Translations under genes and position numbers: made by a program | The notes under the pieces: generated by a model | Database searches by the model: none | What the model saw: the letters and a program-made list of their open reading frames with translations, nothing else | What the model was told of the DNA's origin: nothing | NCBI GenBank assembly: GCA_905207625.1 | Contig: CAJLLT010000010.1 | Span: forward strand, 1-64,000 | Reading direction: 5' to 3' | Length of the DNA stretch: 64,000 nucleotides | Source: an uncultured Eubacteriales bacterium | GTDB taxonomy: Bacteria; Bacillota; Clostridia; Oscillospirales; UBA644 | Part shown: one piece after another, positions 25,587-36,000 of the stretch | Position numbering within the stretch: position 1 is the first letter of the stretch | Layout: every line of letters starts with the position of its first letter

Positions 25587-26747
25587 TTAACCTCCTTCCA
25601 AAAGTTTCTTAATGAGTGAAAAAACTTCTTCGGATATTCTAACATGTAAATTATTAATTTTTAAATGAGGGAAACACCAAGCGTTACCTAAGTGTGGGGA
25701 ATGAAGTTCTACATGAAGCCCAAACTTGTTTGCAATTTCCACTAATGATTCAGCCCACGAGGATGGCAAAGTTAATTTAGTTTTATTAAAAAAGTCGTTT
25801 AAAAATCCCATCATCAACGATTTATCCATCATGCTTAATGGGTTAATTCCTAATACCCAAAGAATATTGATAATGAGAGGTGCTCCTTTTTTTGCGGCAA
25901 GGCTCAAAAGAATTCTTGGATTTTTTGCTATAAAGTCAACTGCCAGTTTAATTACAAGACTGCCTGCGAACCATCCTAACGCTGCTCCACCTATGGCGAC
26001 AGCACTTCTTAGTATCCAGTATTTCCATGAGCCTCTACCAGAGGGGGATAAACCGCATCCTCTTGCTATATGGTCTCCGATTGCATAACCTACTAACCCA
26101 AATATTGCGGCTAATAGTATTTGAATTGGTGATGTGCCCATTGGATCAGAATAGTTTGAAACGCTATTAAAACAATAAGGGAAAAGGTTAAAGCCCAAGG
26201 AGGGTTCGTTAAAACCTAAGTATAGTGTTTCGTCGCTATTAATAAATCTTCCAATATATGGGTTATAATACCGACTTGAAACGTAGTATATTTTTGTTTC
26301 AGTGTCGTAATAATACCCTCTGTATCTAATCGGGTTTATTGCTGCAATTCCAACAAAGTCATCGGTTGCGGTGTTATCCGAGGTCGCGGTGCAAACGCCC
26401 CATGCGTCGTATGAGTATCCGGCGACAGGGTTCCCGTTAGCGTCTATAATCTGAATTACATCGCCCTGGAGATTCTTTTTAAAGTAGTACGGGGTTTCGT
26501 TGTAGATTAAGCCGCAGACAGAGTCTTCGTTGTCGTACAGGTAGTCTATGACAGTTTCGCCGTATTTCTCCCGGAGAATCTTTTTTCTGGAAAGGAAATA
26601 GCGATGAGTTATTCCGTCAACGGTCTTACTTGTGCGGATGCCATTCTGGTTGTAAGTGTAGGTAATGTTCTTTCCGTTACCGACCGCAGATCTGAGCTGC
26701 CGTCCTTTTTCCCAGGTCAGCGAGTAACCCAGGTAGGAGAGGGGACG
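25587..26747 (-). pseudogene. Orphan Rhs C-terminal tip 3, no start codon
   Basis: The frame opens after a TGA at 26750-26748 and reads straight into Rhs core (LSYLGYSLTWEKGRQL, VIDYLYDNEDSVCGLIY, YYFKKNLQGDVIQIID, YYNPYIGRFIN) and the core end YCFNSVSNYSDPMG near 26140. No in-frame start with a ribosome site exists, so this is a displaced 3' end rather than an intact gene, although a consensus promoter sits 14 bases upstream. The tip, about 185 residues, begins with two hydrophobic glycine-rich helices (AAIFGLVGYAIGD, GGAALGWFAGSLVIKLAV) and ends with a His-containing domain (LHVELHSP, CFPHLKINNLHVRI) that might be nuclease-like; the family is not recognised. The immunity candidate follows after 4 bases. 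Confidence 0.78.
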
Positions 26748-26760
26748 TCACTCTGTATTC

Positions 26761-26789
26761 ATTATATCACATAATTCGTATTGTGTCAA
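26761..26789 (-). promoter_or_regulatory. Consensus promoter upstream of orphan tip 3
   Basis: Minus strand: TTGACA (26789-26784), 17-base spacer, TATAAT (26766-26761). The same 80-base block, promoter included, stands upstream of orphan tip 2 at 29036-29064 with the spacer identical. Confidence 0.88.
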
Positions 26790-26824
26790 TATGTATTGCG
26801 TTATAATTACAAATATTTAAAAAG

Positions 26825-26853
26825 AGGGAGGTGTCTGCAATGCAGACACCTCC
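26825..26853 (-). terminator. Terminator of the tip 2 unit
   Basis: gggaggtgtctgca and tgcagacacctcc form a hairpin followed on the minus strand by ctcttttt. It precedes the tip 3 promoter directly, giving a terminator-promoter linker. Between here and the end of immunity 2 (26855-27031) the sequence is AT-rich and holds no gene. Confidence 0.88.
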
Positions 26854-27031
26854 TGAAAAACTTAAAAAAGAATAAAGAATTATAAGAACAATATTTTGAC
26901 TTTGTGCTTTAATTTTTTTTTGATGGATGGAAGCAAAAATTGTGTTTTTAGTCAAGCAAATCTGTTGCTGTTGCTTTTAAATTTGAATTCTTTATTTGAC
27001 TTTTCCGATCCCTTTTAATGATGAACTGAAG

Positions 27032-27874
27032 TTAAAAAATGATTTCATTAAAATCAAGCTTAAGAGCGTTGTTGACTGTTTTACACATTTTTATTGATTT
27101 TTTGTTAAAATCATTTCGTAGTAAATCGAAGTCTTTTGACCTTTGAACTTCAATGAACTTTTGGTACCATGAGATTTGACTGCATATTTGTTTTATATAT
27201 TTTTCTGGGAATCTTTCAATATCCCTAAGTTCATCTTGGATTTGAGAAACAACGCCGATTCTTTTATCTGTATATTCAACATGAGTTTCAAGCATATAAA
27301 TCGATTTTTTTAGGCTTTCAATTTTTCTATCCAATTCAATTTTTGCATATTGTTCTACCCTATCAATCAAGAATTGCAAAATATTATGATTTTTAAGTAT
27401 CATATATTCGCAAGAAGTTTCACTTGGCCAAAGATAAAGAGACATTCTTGTTTTCCAAATATTATCATAAGTTGATGTTGATTCAAGGATATCTAATGTT
27501 TCGGGAAGAATTATTTCTAAATAATCTTCATCCGATGGAAAAAAAACTCTTTCATCTGGAGGCATCACAGGTCCCGTTGTACTCATAAAAGACCTGGCTT
27601 GCTTTCTGGCCATCTGGTACCCAGGGTCATTAGTAATAAGATTAGATATCATTTTTTCATTCGAGTAACAATCTTCATTTTCAGGCAAATTCCAATAAGG
27701 GAAAATACCATATCGAAATCTTTTTAATATTGATTTGGAGTTTTTCTCAGCATTAAACATGATCATTTGAACTAACTCAGATCCATGCTTTCTGTAGTAA
27801 ACATTGTGTTTTAGAACTCTGAAGTCCATGTCTTCCAGTTTCGCGAAAATCTGCTTATTCACGTCTTTATCCAT
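27032..27874 (-). CDS. Immunity candidate 2, paralogue of immunity 1
   Basis: 280 residues, soluble, AT-rich relative to the Rhs cores. It aligns by eye with the 303-residue immunity candidate 1: YYRKHGSELVQ versus YLRRYGETILQ near residues 28-38, EIILPETLDILES versus TMVFKETLRMLDL near the middle, and LKLDFNEI versus LNFDFGEI at the C-terminus. The cognate toxin tips are also related. It starts 24 bases after the tip 2 stop. The family is not one I can name; an immunity role is inferred from the paired toxin-immunity duplication. A terminator follows. Confidence 0.7.
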   Translation of the reverse strand: MDKDVNKQIFAKLEDMDFRVLKHNVYYRKHGSELVQMIMFNAEKNSKSILKRFRYGIFPYWNLPENEDCYSNEKMISNLITNDPGYQMARKQARSFMSTTGPVMPPDERVFFPSDEDYLEIILPETLDILESTSTYDNIWKTRMSLYLWPSETSCEYMILKNHNILQFLIDRVEQYAKIELDRKIESLKKSIYMLETHVEYTDKRIGVVSQIQDELRDIERFPEKYIKQICSQISWYQKFIEVQRSKDFDLLRNDFNKKSIKMCKTVNNALKLDFNEIIF

Positions 27875-27898
27875 ATACAGACTACCTCAAAACAATAC

Positions 27899-29026
27899 TT
27901 AATTTAAAATTAAGGGATCATATCCAAAACATTTCATAGTCGTGCCGAGTAATCCCCCTGCACATACCGTAATTGCAAGTAATACTGTGATTGCGGCTAA
28001 CCCATCTGCAGCTTTTTTTGTTGATTCTTGACCATTTTTTCTGTTAATATACGGTGTCATATCAATTACTGGTGGGGCATCAAATTTAAACTTGTCCTTC
28101 CTATTTTTTGCATACTCTGTATCTTTCCCAATATTTATATAATAATCAGGGGCTTTTTGAGGCTTGCTTAATTTTTCGAAGCTATAAAATATAATCCCAT
28201 CAATTGTTGTGTACTCAATATTGTATCCTTCAGATTGAAACGCTCCTGCGAAAACCCAAGTCCCCTGCTTATAGATAATGGCAGGGTCCTGCTTATGCTG
28301 CGGGGCGAGATCAACATAATTGCCAAGCTGATTCTTTGCTTTCGACATTTTATACGGAATCAAATATGAAATAGGTTTAACTTCATATATTTCCCTGTAT
28401 AATTCAGCCTCCTCATCCATCACGATTCTGATTATATCAGCTCTTTTGGTGGTGATATTTATTTCGTGATAACAGTTTGGGTTAGTCAAACAAATATACT
28501 TAACTACTTTGTTGTGTATAAACCCTTTACTGGGCAGGGATTTAAAATCTTGATATACTGTTCCATCTTCATCATAATAGTTGGAAGGTGCATTTGCGCA
28601 ATAGCTGTATAAAGAGGGAAGCGTCTCCGGACTACATGAATCAAACCTAACATCGATTGTCAAAAATCTACCAATTATAGGAGTATAATATCGAGACACT
28701 AAATAGTATATTGAAAACTCTTTGTCGTAAAAATAGCTTCTATATCTGAATGGGTTAATAGTCGCTATGCCGGAGAATTCATCGGTTGCGGTACTGTCTG
28801 AGATAATAGTGCAAACGCCCCAGGCATCGTAAGAGTAATTTGCTACGGGGTTTCCGACAGAGTCAATTATCTGGATTACGTCACCTTGAAGATTCTTTTT
28901 AAAGTAGTACGGAGTGTTGTCGTGTATCAGTCCGCAGACAGAGTCTTCGTTGTCGTACAGGTAGTCTATGCCCGTTTCGCTGTGTTTTTCCCTGGAGAGA
29001 GTAAACCGGGTAGGAGAGGGTGCCAC
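27899..29026 (-). CDS. Orphan Rhs C-terminal tip 2, candidate PD-(D/E)xK nuclease toxin
   Basis: 375 residues if begun at GTG 29026, which lies only 9 bases past a consensus -10 box and has no ribosome site. The N-terminal 15 residues result from an internal deletion in the Rhs core (APSPTRFTLSREKHSETG); true core then runs from IDYLYDNEDSVCGLI to SLYSYCANAPSNYYDEDG near 155. The tip (about 220 residues) matches the Rhs1 tip: KRADIIRI, then EIYEVKPISY, then NQLGNYVDLA, with D and E-x-K placed as in PD-(D/E)xK nucleases. It ends in a hydrophobic stretch (AAITVLLAITVCAGGLL). Whether it is expressed is uncertain; it could be a silent donor copy. Confidence 0.72.
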   Translation of the reverse strand: MAPSPTRFTLSREKHSETGIDYLYDNEDSVCGLIHDNTPYYFKKNLQGDVIQIIDSVGNPVANYSYDAWGVCTIISDSTATDEFSGIATINPFRYRSYFYDKEFSIYYLVSRYYTPIIGRFLTIDVRFDSCSPETLPSLYSYCANAPSNYYDEDGTVYQDFKSLPSKGFIHNKVVKYICLTNPNCYHEINITTKRADIIRIVMDEEAELYREIYEVKPISYLIPYKMSKAKNQLGNYVDLAPQHKQDPAIIYKQGTWVFAGAFQSEGYNIEYTTIDGIIFYSFEKLSKPQKAPDYYINIGKDTEYAKNRKDKFKFDAPPVIDMTPYINRKNGQESTKKAADGLAAITVLLAITVCAGGLLGTTMKCFGYDPLILN

Positions 29027-29035
29027 TCTGTATTC

Positions 29036-29064
29036 ATTATATCACATAATTCGTATTGTGTCAA
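29036..29064 (-). promoter_or_regulatory. Consensus promoter upstream of orphan tip 2
   Basis: Minus strand: TTGACA (29064-29059), 17-base spacer, TATAAT (29041-29036). The surrounding block 29011-29090 repeats the one at 26731-26818. Confidence 0.88.
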
Positions 29065-29108
29065 TATGTATTGTGATGTAATTACAATTTTGCGTGAGCT
29101 TTTAAAGG

Positions 29109-29135
29109 ACAGCCCGCACAAAACGTGCGGGCTGT
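29109..29135 (-). terminator. Terminator after immunity 1
   Basis: acagcccgcac and gtgcgggctgt with a five-base loop, followed on the minus strand by cctttaaaa. It ends the long Rhs1 operon just before the tip 2 promoter. Confidence 0.85.
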
Positions 29136-29159
29136 AAGCATTAAAAACCAAGTTATTTC

Positions 29160-30071
29160 TTAAACATCAATTTCTCCAAAATCGAAGTTCAGGACCTTTG
29201 CGTAAAACTCTCTGTTCTTTTCGGCTCGTTCTCTCAATCTTTTTCTTACATGTCCCAACTCCTCATCAGGAAGTTCGATGTCATGACGCATTTTGTACCA
29301 ATTCTGTAAATTATATGCATTCTGTCTGATAGTGTCTCTGTCTGAAACTTTCAAATAGTCATCATACTCAAAATCATCCAGCTTTTTACCGCTGTCAATA
29401 CGCTTTCTGTAGTATTCAGCTATTTCTGAGAAAAAATCCAGTTTTGACTCGATTCGAGTCTCTATAAGTGCTTTATTTTTTTTGATATAGTAGTCCAGAG
29501 TGTCTCTGTCTTTCAACAATAAGTAATCAATTATTGCAGGATCCATTTCCCCGCTCAGGTGGAAAGTCCGTGCTCTTCGCCGTGTGAAATATGAATTAAA
29601 ATCGTAAATGAGATCCAGCATCCGGAGAGTCTCTTTGAATACCATGGTCAGGTACTCATATGGAGTATCGCTGATTTCATCCGGGCGAAACATGATGGGG
29701 TTTCTTGTAAATACAGTATCTGAGTTTGCCTGCGAAAATTCCGCCGAACGAATCATTAAAGGGTCCCTATAATCACAATGGATTTGCAGTGATTCTCTGA
29801 ATCCTTTCTCATCCGTCTCTTCATAAAGCCAATATGGAGCTGCATAGAAAGAATACCTAATTTTCGGGAATTTTTTTTCCATTGGACCGTAAGAATACTT
29901 TATTATATCCTGCGGACTTCCGTTAAGACCGTCTAATGCTATTCCCTGCAATATGGTTTCGCCGTATCTTCTTAAATATCTTCCCGGTTCTACTTCCGAG
30001 TATCCTCGCTTAATTAATGAAGAAATCATCCATTCATAAACTTCGTTTAAGTTCAACTCAGGTTCAATCAT
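29160..30071 (-). CDS. Immunity candidate 1 for the Rhs1 toxin
   Basis: 303 residues, soluble, charged, with a helical C-terminal third (ESKLDFFSEIAEYYRKRID). No known family recognised. It starts 13 bases after the Rhs1 stop and is the last gene before the terminator. Its counterpart behind orphan tip 2 is a distant paralogue, just as the two toxin tips are, so both parts of the pair were duplicated together. This supports a cognate toxin-immunity relationship. Neutralisation in the cytoplasm would fit a nuclease target. Confidence 0.72.
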   Translation of the reverse strand: MIEPELNLNEVYEWMISSLIKRGYSEVEPGRYLRRYGETILQGIALDGLNGSPQDIIKYSYGPMEKKFPKIRYSFYAAPYWLYEETDEKGFRESLQIHCDYRDPLMIRSAEFSQANSDTVFTRNPIMFRPDEISDTPYEYLTMVFKETLRMLDLIYDFNSYFTRRRARTFHLSGEMDPAIIDYLLLKDRDTLDYYIKKNKALIETRIESKLDFFSEIAEYYRKRIDSGKKLDDFEYDDYLKVSDRDTIRQNAYNLQNWYKMRHDIELPDEELGHVRKRLRERAEKNREFYAKVLNFDFGEIDV

Positions 30072-30084
30072 TTATTACTCCTTT

Positions 30085-33000
30085 TTACCATACATGGCAG
30101 GAATACTCTGTTCTTGTTTTTGTTTCTGACTGTAAGTTCAACGCGAACACCATTGTCAAGGTTCCGGCGCATGCCGCAACTATAGTTACGAACTCCTCCG
30201 TTATAAGTCCGGGGGCATCGCCGGTTACTTTGGGTTTAGGCTTGCTCCTGTCGTAAGACTTTTCCTTCAGGTCTGCCGGATCATACACAGGTACTGCACT
30301 GGGGTCCGGGTCGGACATCTGGAATCTATAGTATATGATTCCATTCTCGGTATAATAGGTGATAAAATACCTCGAAACAACGAAAGCTCCTGTAAAGTCA
30401 TAAGTTCCGGGTACGAACTCGGTCTTATTATCAACTTTTCCCCTGATTGCCAAATTAATGTACATCCCCAATTGATTCAAAGCTCTCCGTGTAAGGTATC
30501 CTTTTCGGTAGGAAATCGGTTTGACCTCATATATCTCCGACGGGAGCGTCTTCCTTATTCTTATGATATCCGCTCTTTTTGAGTAAATGGGTACTTCGGG
30601 GAAAAAGAAGCCATCACCCATTTCGTTTCCATCTTTACAAACTTTTAAAACGACATAATAATGAATCTCTCCGGGGTAGCTTAGCTCACTGAAGGGCATG
30701 CTTGAAGTTCCGTTGGCGTCAACATATACGGTCGGAGCATTTCTGCAATAAGAAAATATGCTTGGAAAGGAGCCCGGTCGTGAGCCGTCAAATTTGGAGT
30801 CAATTGAAAGAAACCTTGAAATTTCAGGACAATAGTATCTGTGTTCAAGGTAGAAAAATCCGGTTTCGTTATCCTGATAATAACTTCTGTATCTGAATGG
30901 GTTGATAGTTGCTATTTCGCAATCTGAGGTGTCGGACTCAATAGTGCAAGCACCCCAGGCGTCGTAAGAGTAATTTGCTACGGGGTTTCCAGCAGAGTCA
31001 ATAATCTGGATTACGTCACCCTGAAGATTCTTTTTGAAGTAGTACGGAGTGCTGTTGTATATCAGTCCACAGACGGCGTCTTCGTTATTGTAAAGATAGT
31101 CAATAATTGTGCTTTCATAAATCTCACGGAGAATTTTAGAACCATAGAGGAAATAACGGTGTTTAATCCCATCAACAGTTTTGCTTATACGCAAACCATC
31201 GACATCGTAATCATAAGATATATTCTTTCCGTTACCTATCGCCGATTTCAACCGATAGCCTTTACTCCAAGACAACGTGAAACCGCTCAGAGAAAGTGCA
31301 TTGCCCCTTGCATCATAGGTTATGGCATTTCCGTCGTAGGAGGTAAGCTTATCCTTCCAGACCGGGTCTCCGTAGGTGTAGACTTTTCCGTTCTTGGTAA
31401 GGATGTTTCCGTAGCCGTCGTAGGTCATGGTGTTGACCGTTACACCGTTTTTGGTTTCCGTCAGAAGCTGTCCCTGCGCATCGTAGGTGTATTCCGAAAC
31501 GCCGTCCACGCTGTCCTCAATCTTTGTGATTCTGGACATTGCGTCATAGGTGTAATCTATGGTGCGTCCGTCGGAGAAGGTGAGGCGACTGATCAGATTT
31601 GTGGTGGGGGCGGAGCGGAGAGTACCGCCGTCCACGCTTGCGTCGGGAATCACGCCGTCAACATAGTCAAACTTACGGTAGCAGAAGCCTTTGCCGAGAA
31701 CAAGTTCATCGAAGTCCTTGCGTCCGAAATGGTCCTTGCCGCTGTTGGAGATCGCTCCGGTGGGGAGGGTTACGGAGGTGTTTGCCCGTTCGTCCTTGTG
31801 GTACTCGTTTTTGTAGACAAGCTCGGTTCCGTCAGGGAAGAGAATGTGCTTCTTCAGGATATTACCGTCATTGTCATAAGTATACCGTACGGTACGGGCG
31901 ATAACCTTGGAGGTTACGTATTCATTTTCGTCCACCGTAACATCGGATTCGGTGGCTTTAATTAGAATACCGTCCTCATACACATAATTATACAACCTTT
32001 TTTCGGTAATGTCAAGTACTTTCGCAAGATTATTCTGATCTTCGTAGGAAAATTTATACCTTTTTTCGACAATGTCCGACGAATTCCGCCAGGTTTCGGT
32101 GATAAGCTGGCCGTAATTGTTGTAGTTGTAGGTTACGGTGTATCCGTTGGCATAGGTTGCGGTCTTTAGTTTTCCGTTGCCGTTGGCGTAGGTATAGCTT
32201 GTGAGGGGGGTGAGGTTTCCTTCACCGTCCAGCAGACCCACACCGGCGAGTTTATGGAACTCGTTATAAGTCATTCCGTACGTTTCACCGTCGCCACGGG
32301 TTATACGCGTAAGTTTGTTCAGGCAGCTGTAGGCGTAGTCCACGTGGGACAGCTCCGTACCGTCGGGGGCTTTTGAGGTTACCTTGGTCTGCCGTCCGGC
32401 GTTGTCGTATTCGTACAGGGTCTTTGTGCCGCTGGCTTCTGTTGCCTGAGTGATGCGGGAGGTCTCTTCATCCACCGTATAAGTCATGGTATAGCCTCGT
32501 TCATCGGTTTTCGAGACCACGTTGTTCCCGTTTTCGTCGTAGGTATAGCTGCGGTAGTAAGTTCCGAAAAGTCCTCCTGTAAACTGTGTACTGGTGAGGG
32601 GATTACCGTATTCGTCAAGGACTTCGGTGAAGTTTTCGGAGGTTTCGTCTTCCTTGGACACTACGTCGGAGTCATCAACCTTTGTTTCCTCTTCTTCGGT
32701 TGCGGAAGTCTGATAAAGCTCCTTGAATTCCGGCTCGTTCTGCACGGTTTTGATGCTGTCACGGGTGAGGATTATATTATCGAATAGCAGGGGATTATCG
32801 CAACTGTACTCGGAAAGACATATTTCGATATAGGCGATGGCCTTGTAACGCTTCTTGTGGAAGGTCATAGAGACATGCTGCCAGTCTTCGGTTCTGATAT
32901 CCACGGCCTGAGAATGAACCTCGGGGGAGTGGGAGTAGGAGCTTCCCGGCTTGTAGTGGATCTTTGCGCTGATTTCCGCGGGGACATGCGATGAGCCTAT

Positions 33001-36000
33001 GAAGCCTTTGAACCAGGTGCTGAGGGTGAAGGTCTCTACCACGTTGGCGAAGGAGTTGGGCCTGATCTGCTGAACGATTTCAATGGGCCGGGAGTCCTTG
33101 TCGTACATTTTAAGGCTGCTGCCGCCCTGAATGAAGGCTTCGTTGCTTATGGACAGGCATTCATCGCAGTTTGACTTGTCCCAACCGGCGAATTCGGATT
33201 CAAAGCTGCTGTTGGAGATGAGATTGTAACGGCTCGGATTTGTACCCACTTCAAGTTGTGCCGCATCCGCATAAGCCACACCTTCACCGCAGATACCCAC
33301 GGCGGCGGCGATTGACTGGGTTGAGTCAAGAGTGACAGAGGCGGCCAGTCGGGTGTAGAATTTTTCCCCTGTAGCGATCCTCTCGCTTTCGGCTAACACT
33401 TCTCCGTCGGAGTTGATGATTCTCAGGAATACACCGTTATTTTCCTCTGCAAAACCCGAAATGACCCGGATGTAAGCGGAGAAGGTGTATTCTCCGGCAG
33501 GAAGGAGGATTCCTTCGGAATGTACACCGCCGAGAGCGTCCGGAGAGTCTGCGGAAAGTCTGAGAACTTTTGAACCGTACAGGGCTTTTTCTCTGTCTTC
33601 AAAGGACTGTGCGGAGGCGGAACCGGAACCGAAGGCACTCCAACCGTCAAGGGTCTCAAAATTGTGGTTGGTCAGCATGTTTACAATGGGTTTGGAAACA
33701 CTGATTCCGTTGCCGAGAATGGGATTTATGCCGCCGACACCGGAGGTGGGAACAATTCCGTCGGGGAAGAATGAGTACTGACGGGAGATCGCTCCCTTGT
33801 CGTCATAGCAATATACCGTTTTAACGGAGATATCCGTTCCGTCATCTGCGGGGAAGGTGTTGGTGACGATGGTCCGGTTTGCGTATGTGTCGTACTTGTA
33901 CGCCGCATTGTGACCGGGCACCGGTTCTCCGTTCAGGAATCCGTATTCTTCAACCTGGCGAAGAGCGGATCCGGAGAAGGTGAAATCCGTCCGGGAGAGA
34001 CTGTTGTCCGCCGCATCCTTAACAAGAATACAGCTCGGGAGAGAACGGGTACCGGAGTAGGAAATGCATATCTTCTGCCCGTTGGGGTAAGTTATGCCCG
34101 TCAGACAGCCGTCAGTATAGGTATAACTTACGCTCGCGCCGTCGGGGGAGGTGATGGAGGTTAGATTTCCCTGTTCCGACCAGTCAAGGTCAAACACACG
34201 GCCCGCACCGTCGGTGACAGAGGTAAGCCTGTCCGAGGTATAGTTATATATCCGGGCATTTCCGTGCCCGTCGCAGTGCCTGATAAGTCTGCCTGCGTCG
34301 TCGAAGGTCAGAACCTCCTTGTCCATGGTCAGTTCACGGCGTTCCGGATCATAAGTGTATCCGGTTTTGTCTATATCCTCGTAGAGATTGTAACAGTAAT
34401 TGTAATAATGCGTAATTACGGTCTCTTCTCCGGGGATCTCGATTATTTTGCTGCCGTCTTCGCATTTTCCGACACTTTCCCCCTCATAATCGCAGGGGAC
34501 GGTGACAAATGTTGAGGGGGCGGTGACCGTCTCATCATAGGAGCGCATTATGTAGGTCTGTTTCGACGTACTTTCCTTAAGTTTGAGTTCTTTTCCGTTT
34601 CCGTCGGTGAAAATGTAACCGGTGCATATTTTTTCGTCATGGACGAATCTTCCGGGGACAAGAGACTGCAGGAAATCGTATCTCCAGCCTTTTCCGAGGT
34701 GCATCGCGGAGTAGTCTGCCGTAACAACACCTCTGTCGGTATTGTTGTTATACTCTGCGTCAGAAAGGACCGAATTGTATTGTGCGGATATACTTACAGG
34801 CATTCTTGTGCCGCCCCAGGAAAAGACAGGGGAGTCTATGAACATATTTCCGTTGTGCATGTCCAGGGAGACTTTACCGAAGTTCGCAATATCCTGCAGC
34901 GTCTCGGAGGCGGAGGTGTCGGGAAGCTTGTTTTCTGTGAAGGAAATTTCCAGCTTGGGGCTGTTTGTCCCCGAGGTGGTCAGAAGAACTGTAGGGGTAG
35001 TCAAATAAGATGAGCCCGCAACCAGGACAAGCCCGAGGGACACCTTCGTTTCTCCTTCATCTACCGCATTTTTAACGGTAGAATAACAATTCAGGGTGTA
35101 GTCTGTCTCGTCGGTAAGGTCGACGGTGTCCAGGGTGAAAGATGCTCCCGGAGCCGCCATTCCCTCACGGGGTTCGGATGACAGCGAAACAAGTTTGAGC
35201 TTTGCGCCGTAATAGCCTCCGGCGCTCATTTTCTCAACGTGTATGCAGAATTTTCCTCCGGTTACCAGAGCGTTGTTTGGCATTTCGGGGATCGGAACTG
35301 AAAAATAGACGGTAGTGTCGTAGCTTCCGCCCATGGTCCCCGTGCCTCCGGACTGGAGAAGATGCCCGGAAATCCTGTAGTGCCGTATTCCATCGTTTGA
35401 GGATATAACGACCTGCGGGTCTATCGTTACGGGGAAGGCTCTGTCCTCGGAATTTATCCATTCGCTGTCGGCAATAACGGAAATATCGTAAATTCCGCCG
35501 GATCCTTCGGTAAATTCGTAGAAAACACCGTCACTTGCGGCACCTGATGCGTCGGTCATGAAGGGGGAAGGTATGCAGAATACTTCCGTGAGATTTTCGC
35601 TGTAGAATTTTATCTGGCGCTGTTCCGCCTTGAATACCGGGGTAAGATTGTCGCATCTGAGCTTGAAACGGTATCTGTAGGAGGGTTGTCTGCTCTGTAT
35701 GACAATGTTTTCTTTTACCCTGTCACTTTCTACGGAATAGTCAAGATCCGCATTCCTGATCGCATGGGTAAAGGTGAGTTTGTCGGATTTTTCGGACAGT
35801 TCGGGTTCAAGTCTGCTTACGGAGTTCTTTTCCGCAGCATTGCGGTTTGCGAAAAAGTCTATTCTGTAACCGTCCTTTTCAATGCTGAAAAGTTCATCGT
35901 TTTCGGCCGTTTTGCTGAATTTTGCGGAAAATTTTTCGCCTTTTGCCGTGTAAAATTTTCCGGACTCGTCTTCTGACAGGGAACTGTCATGGTCGGAAAA

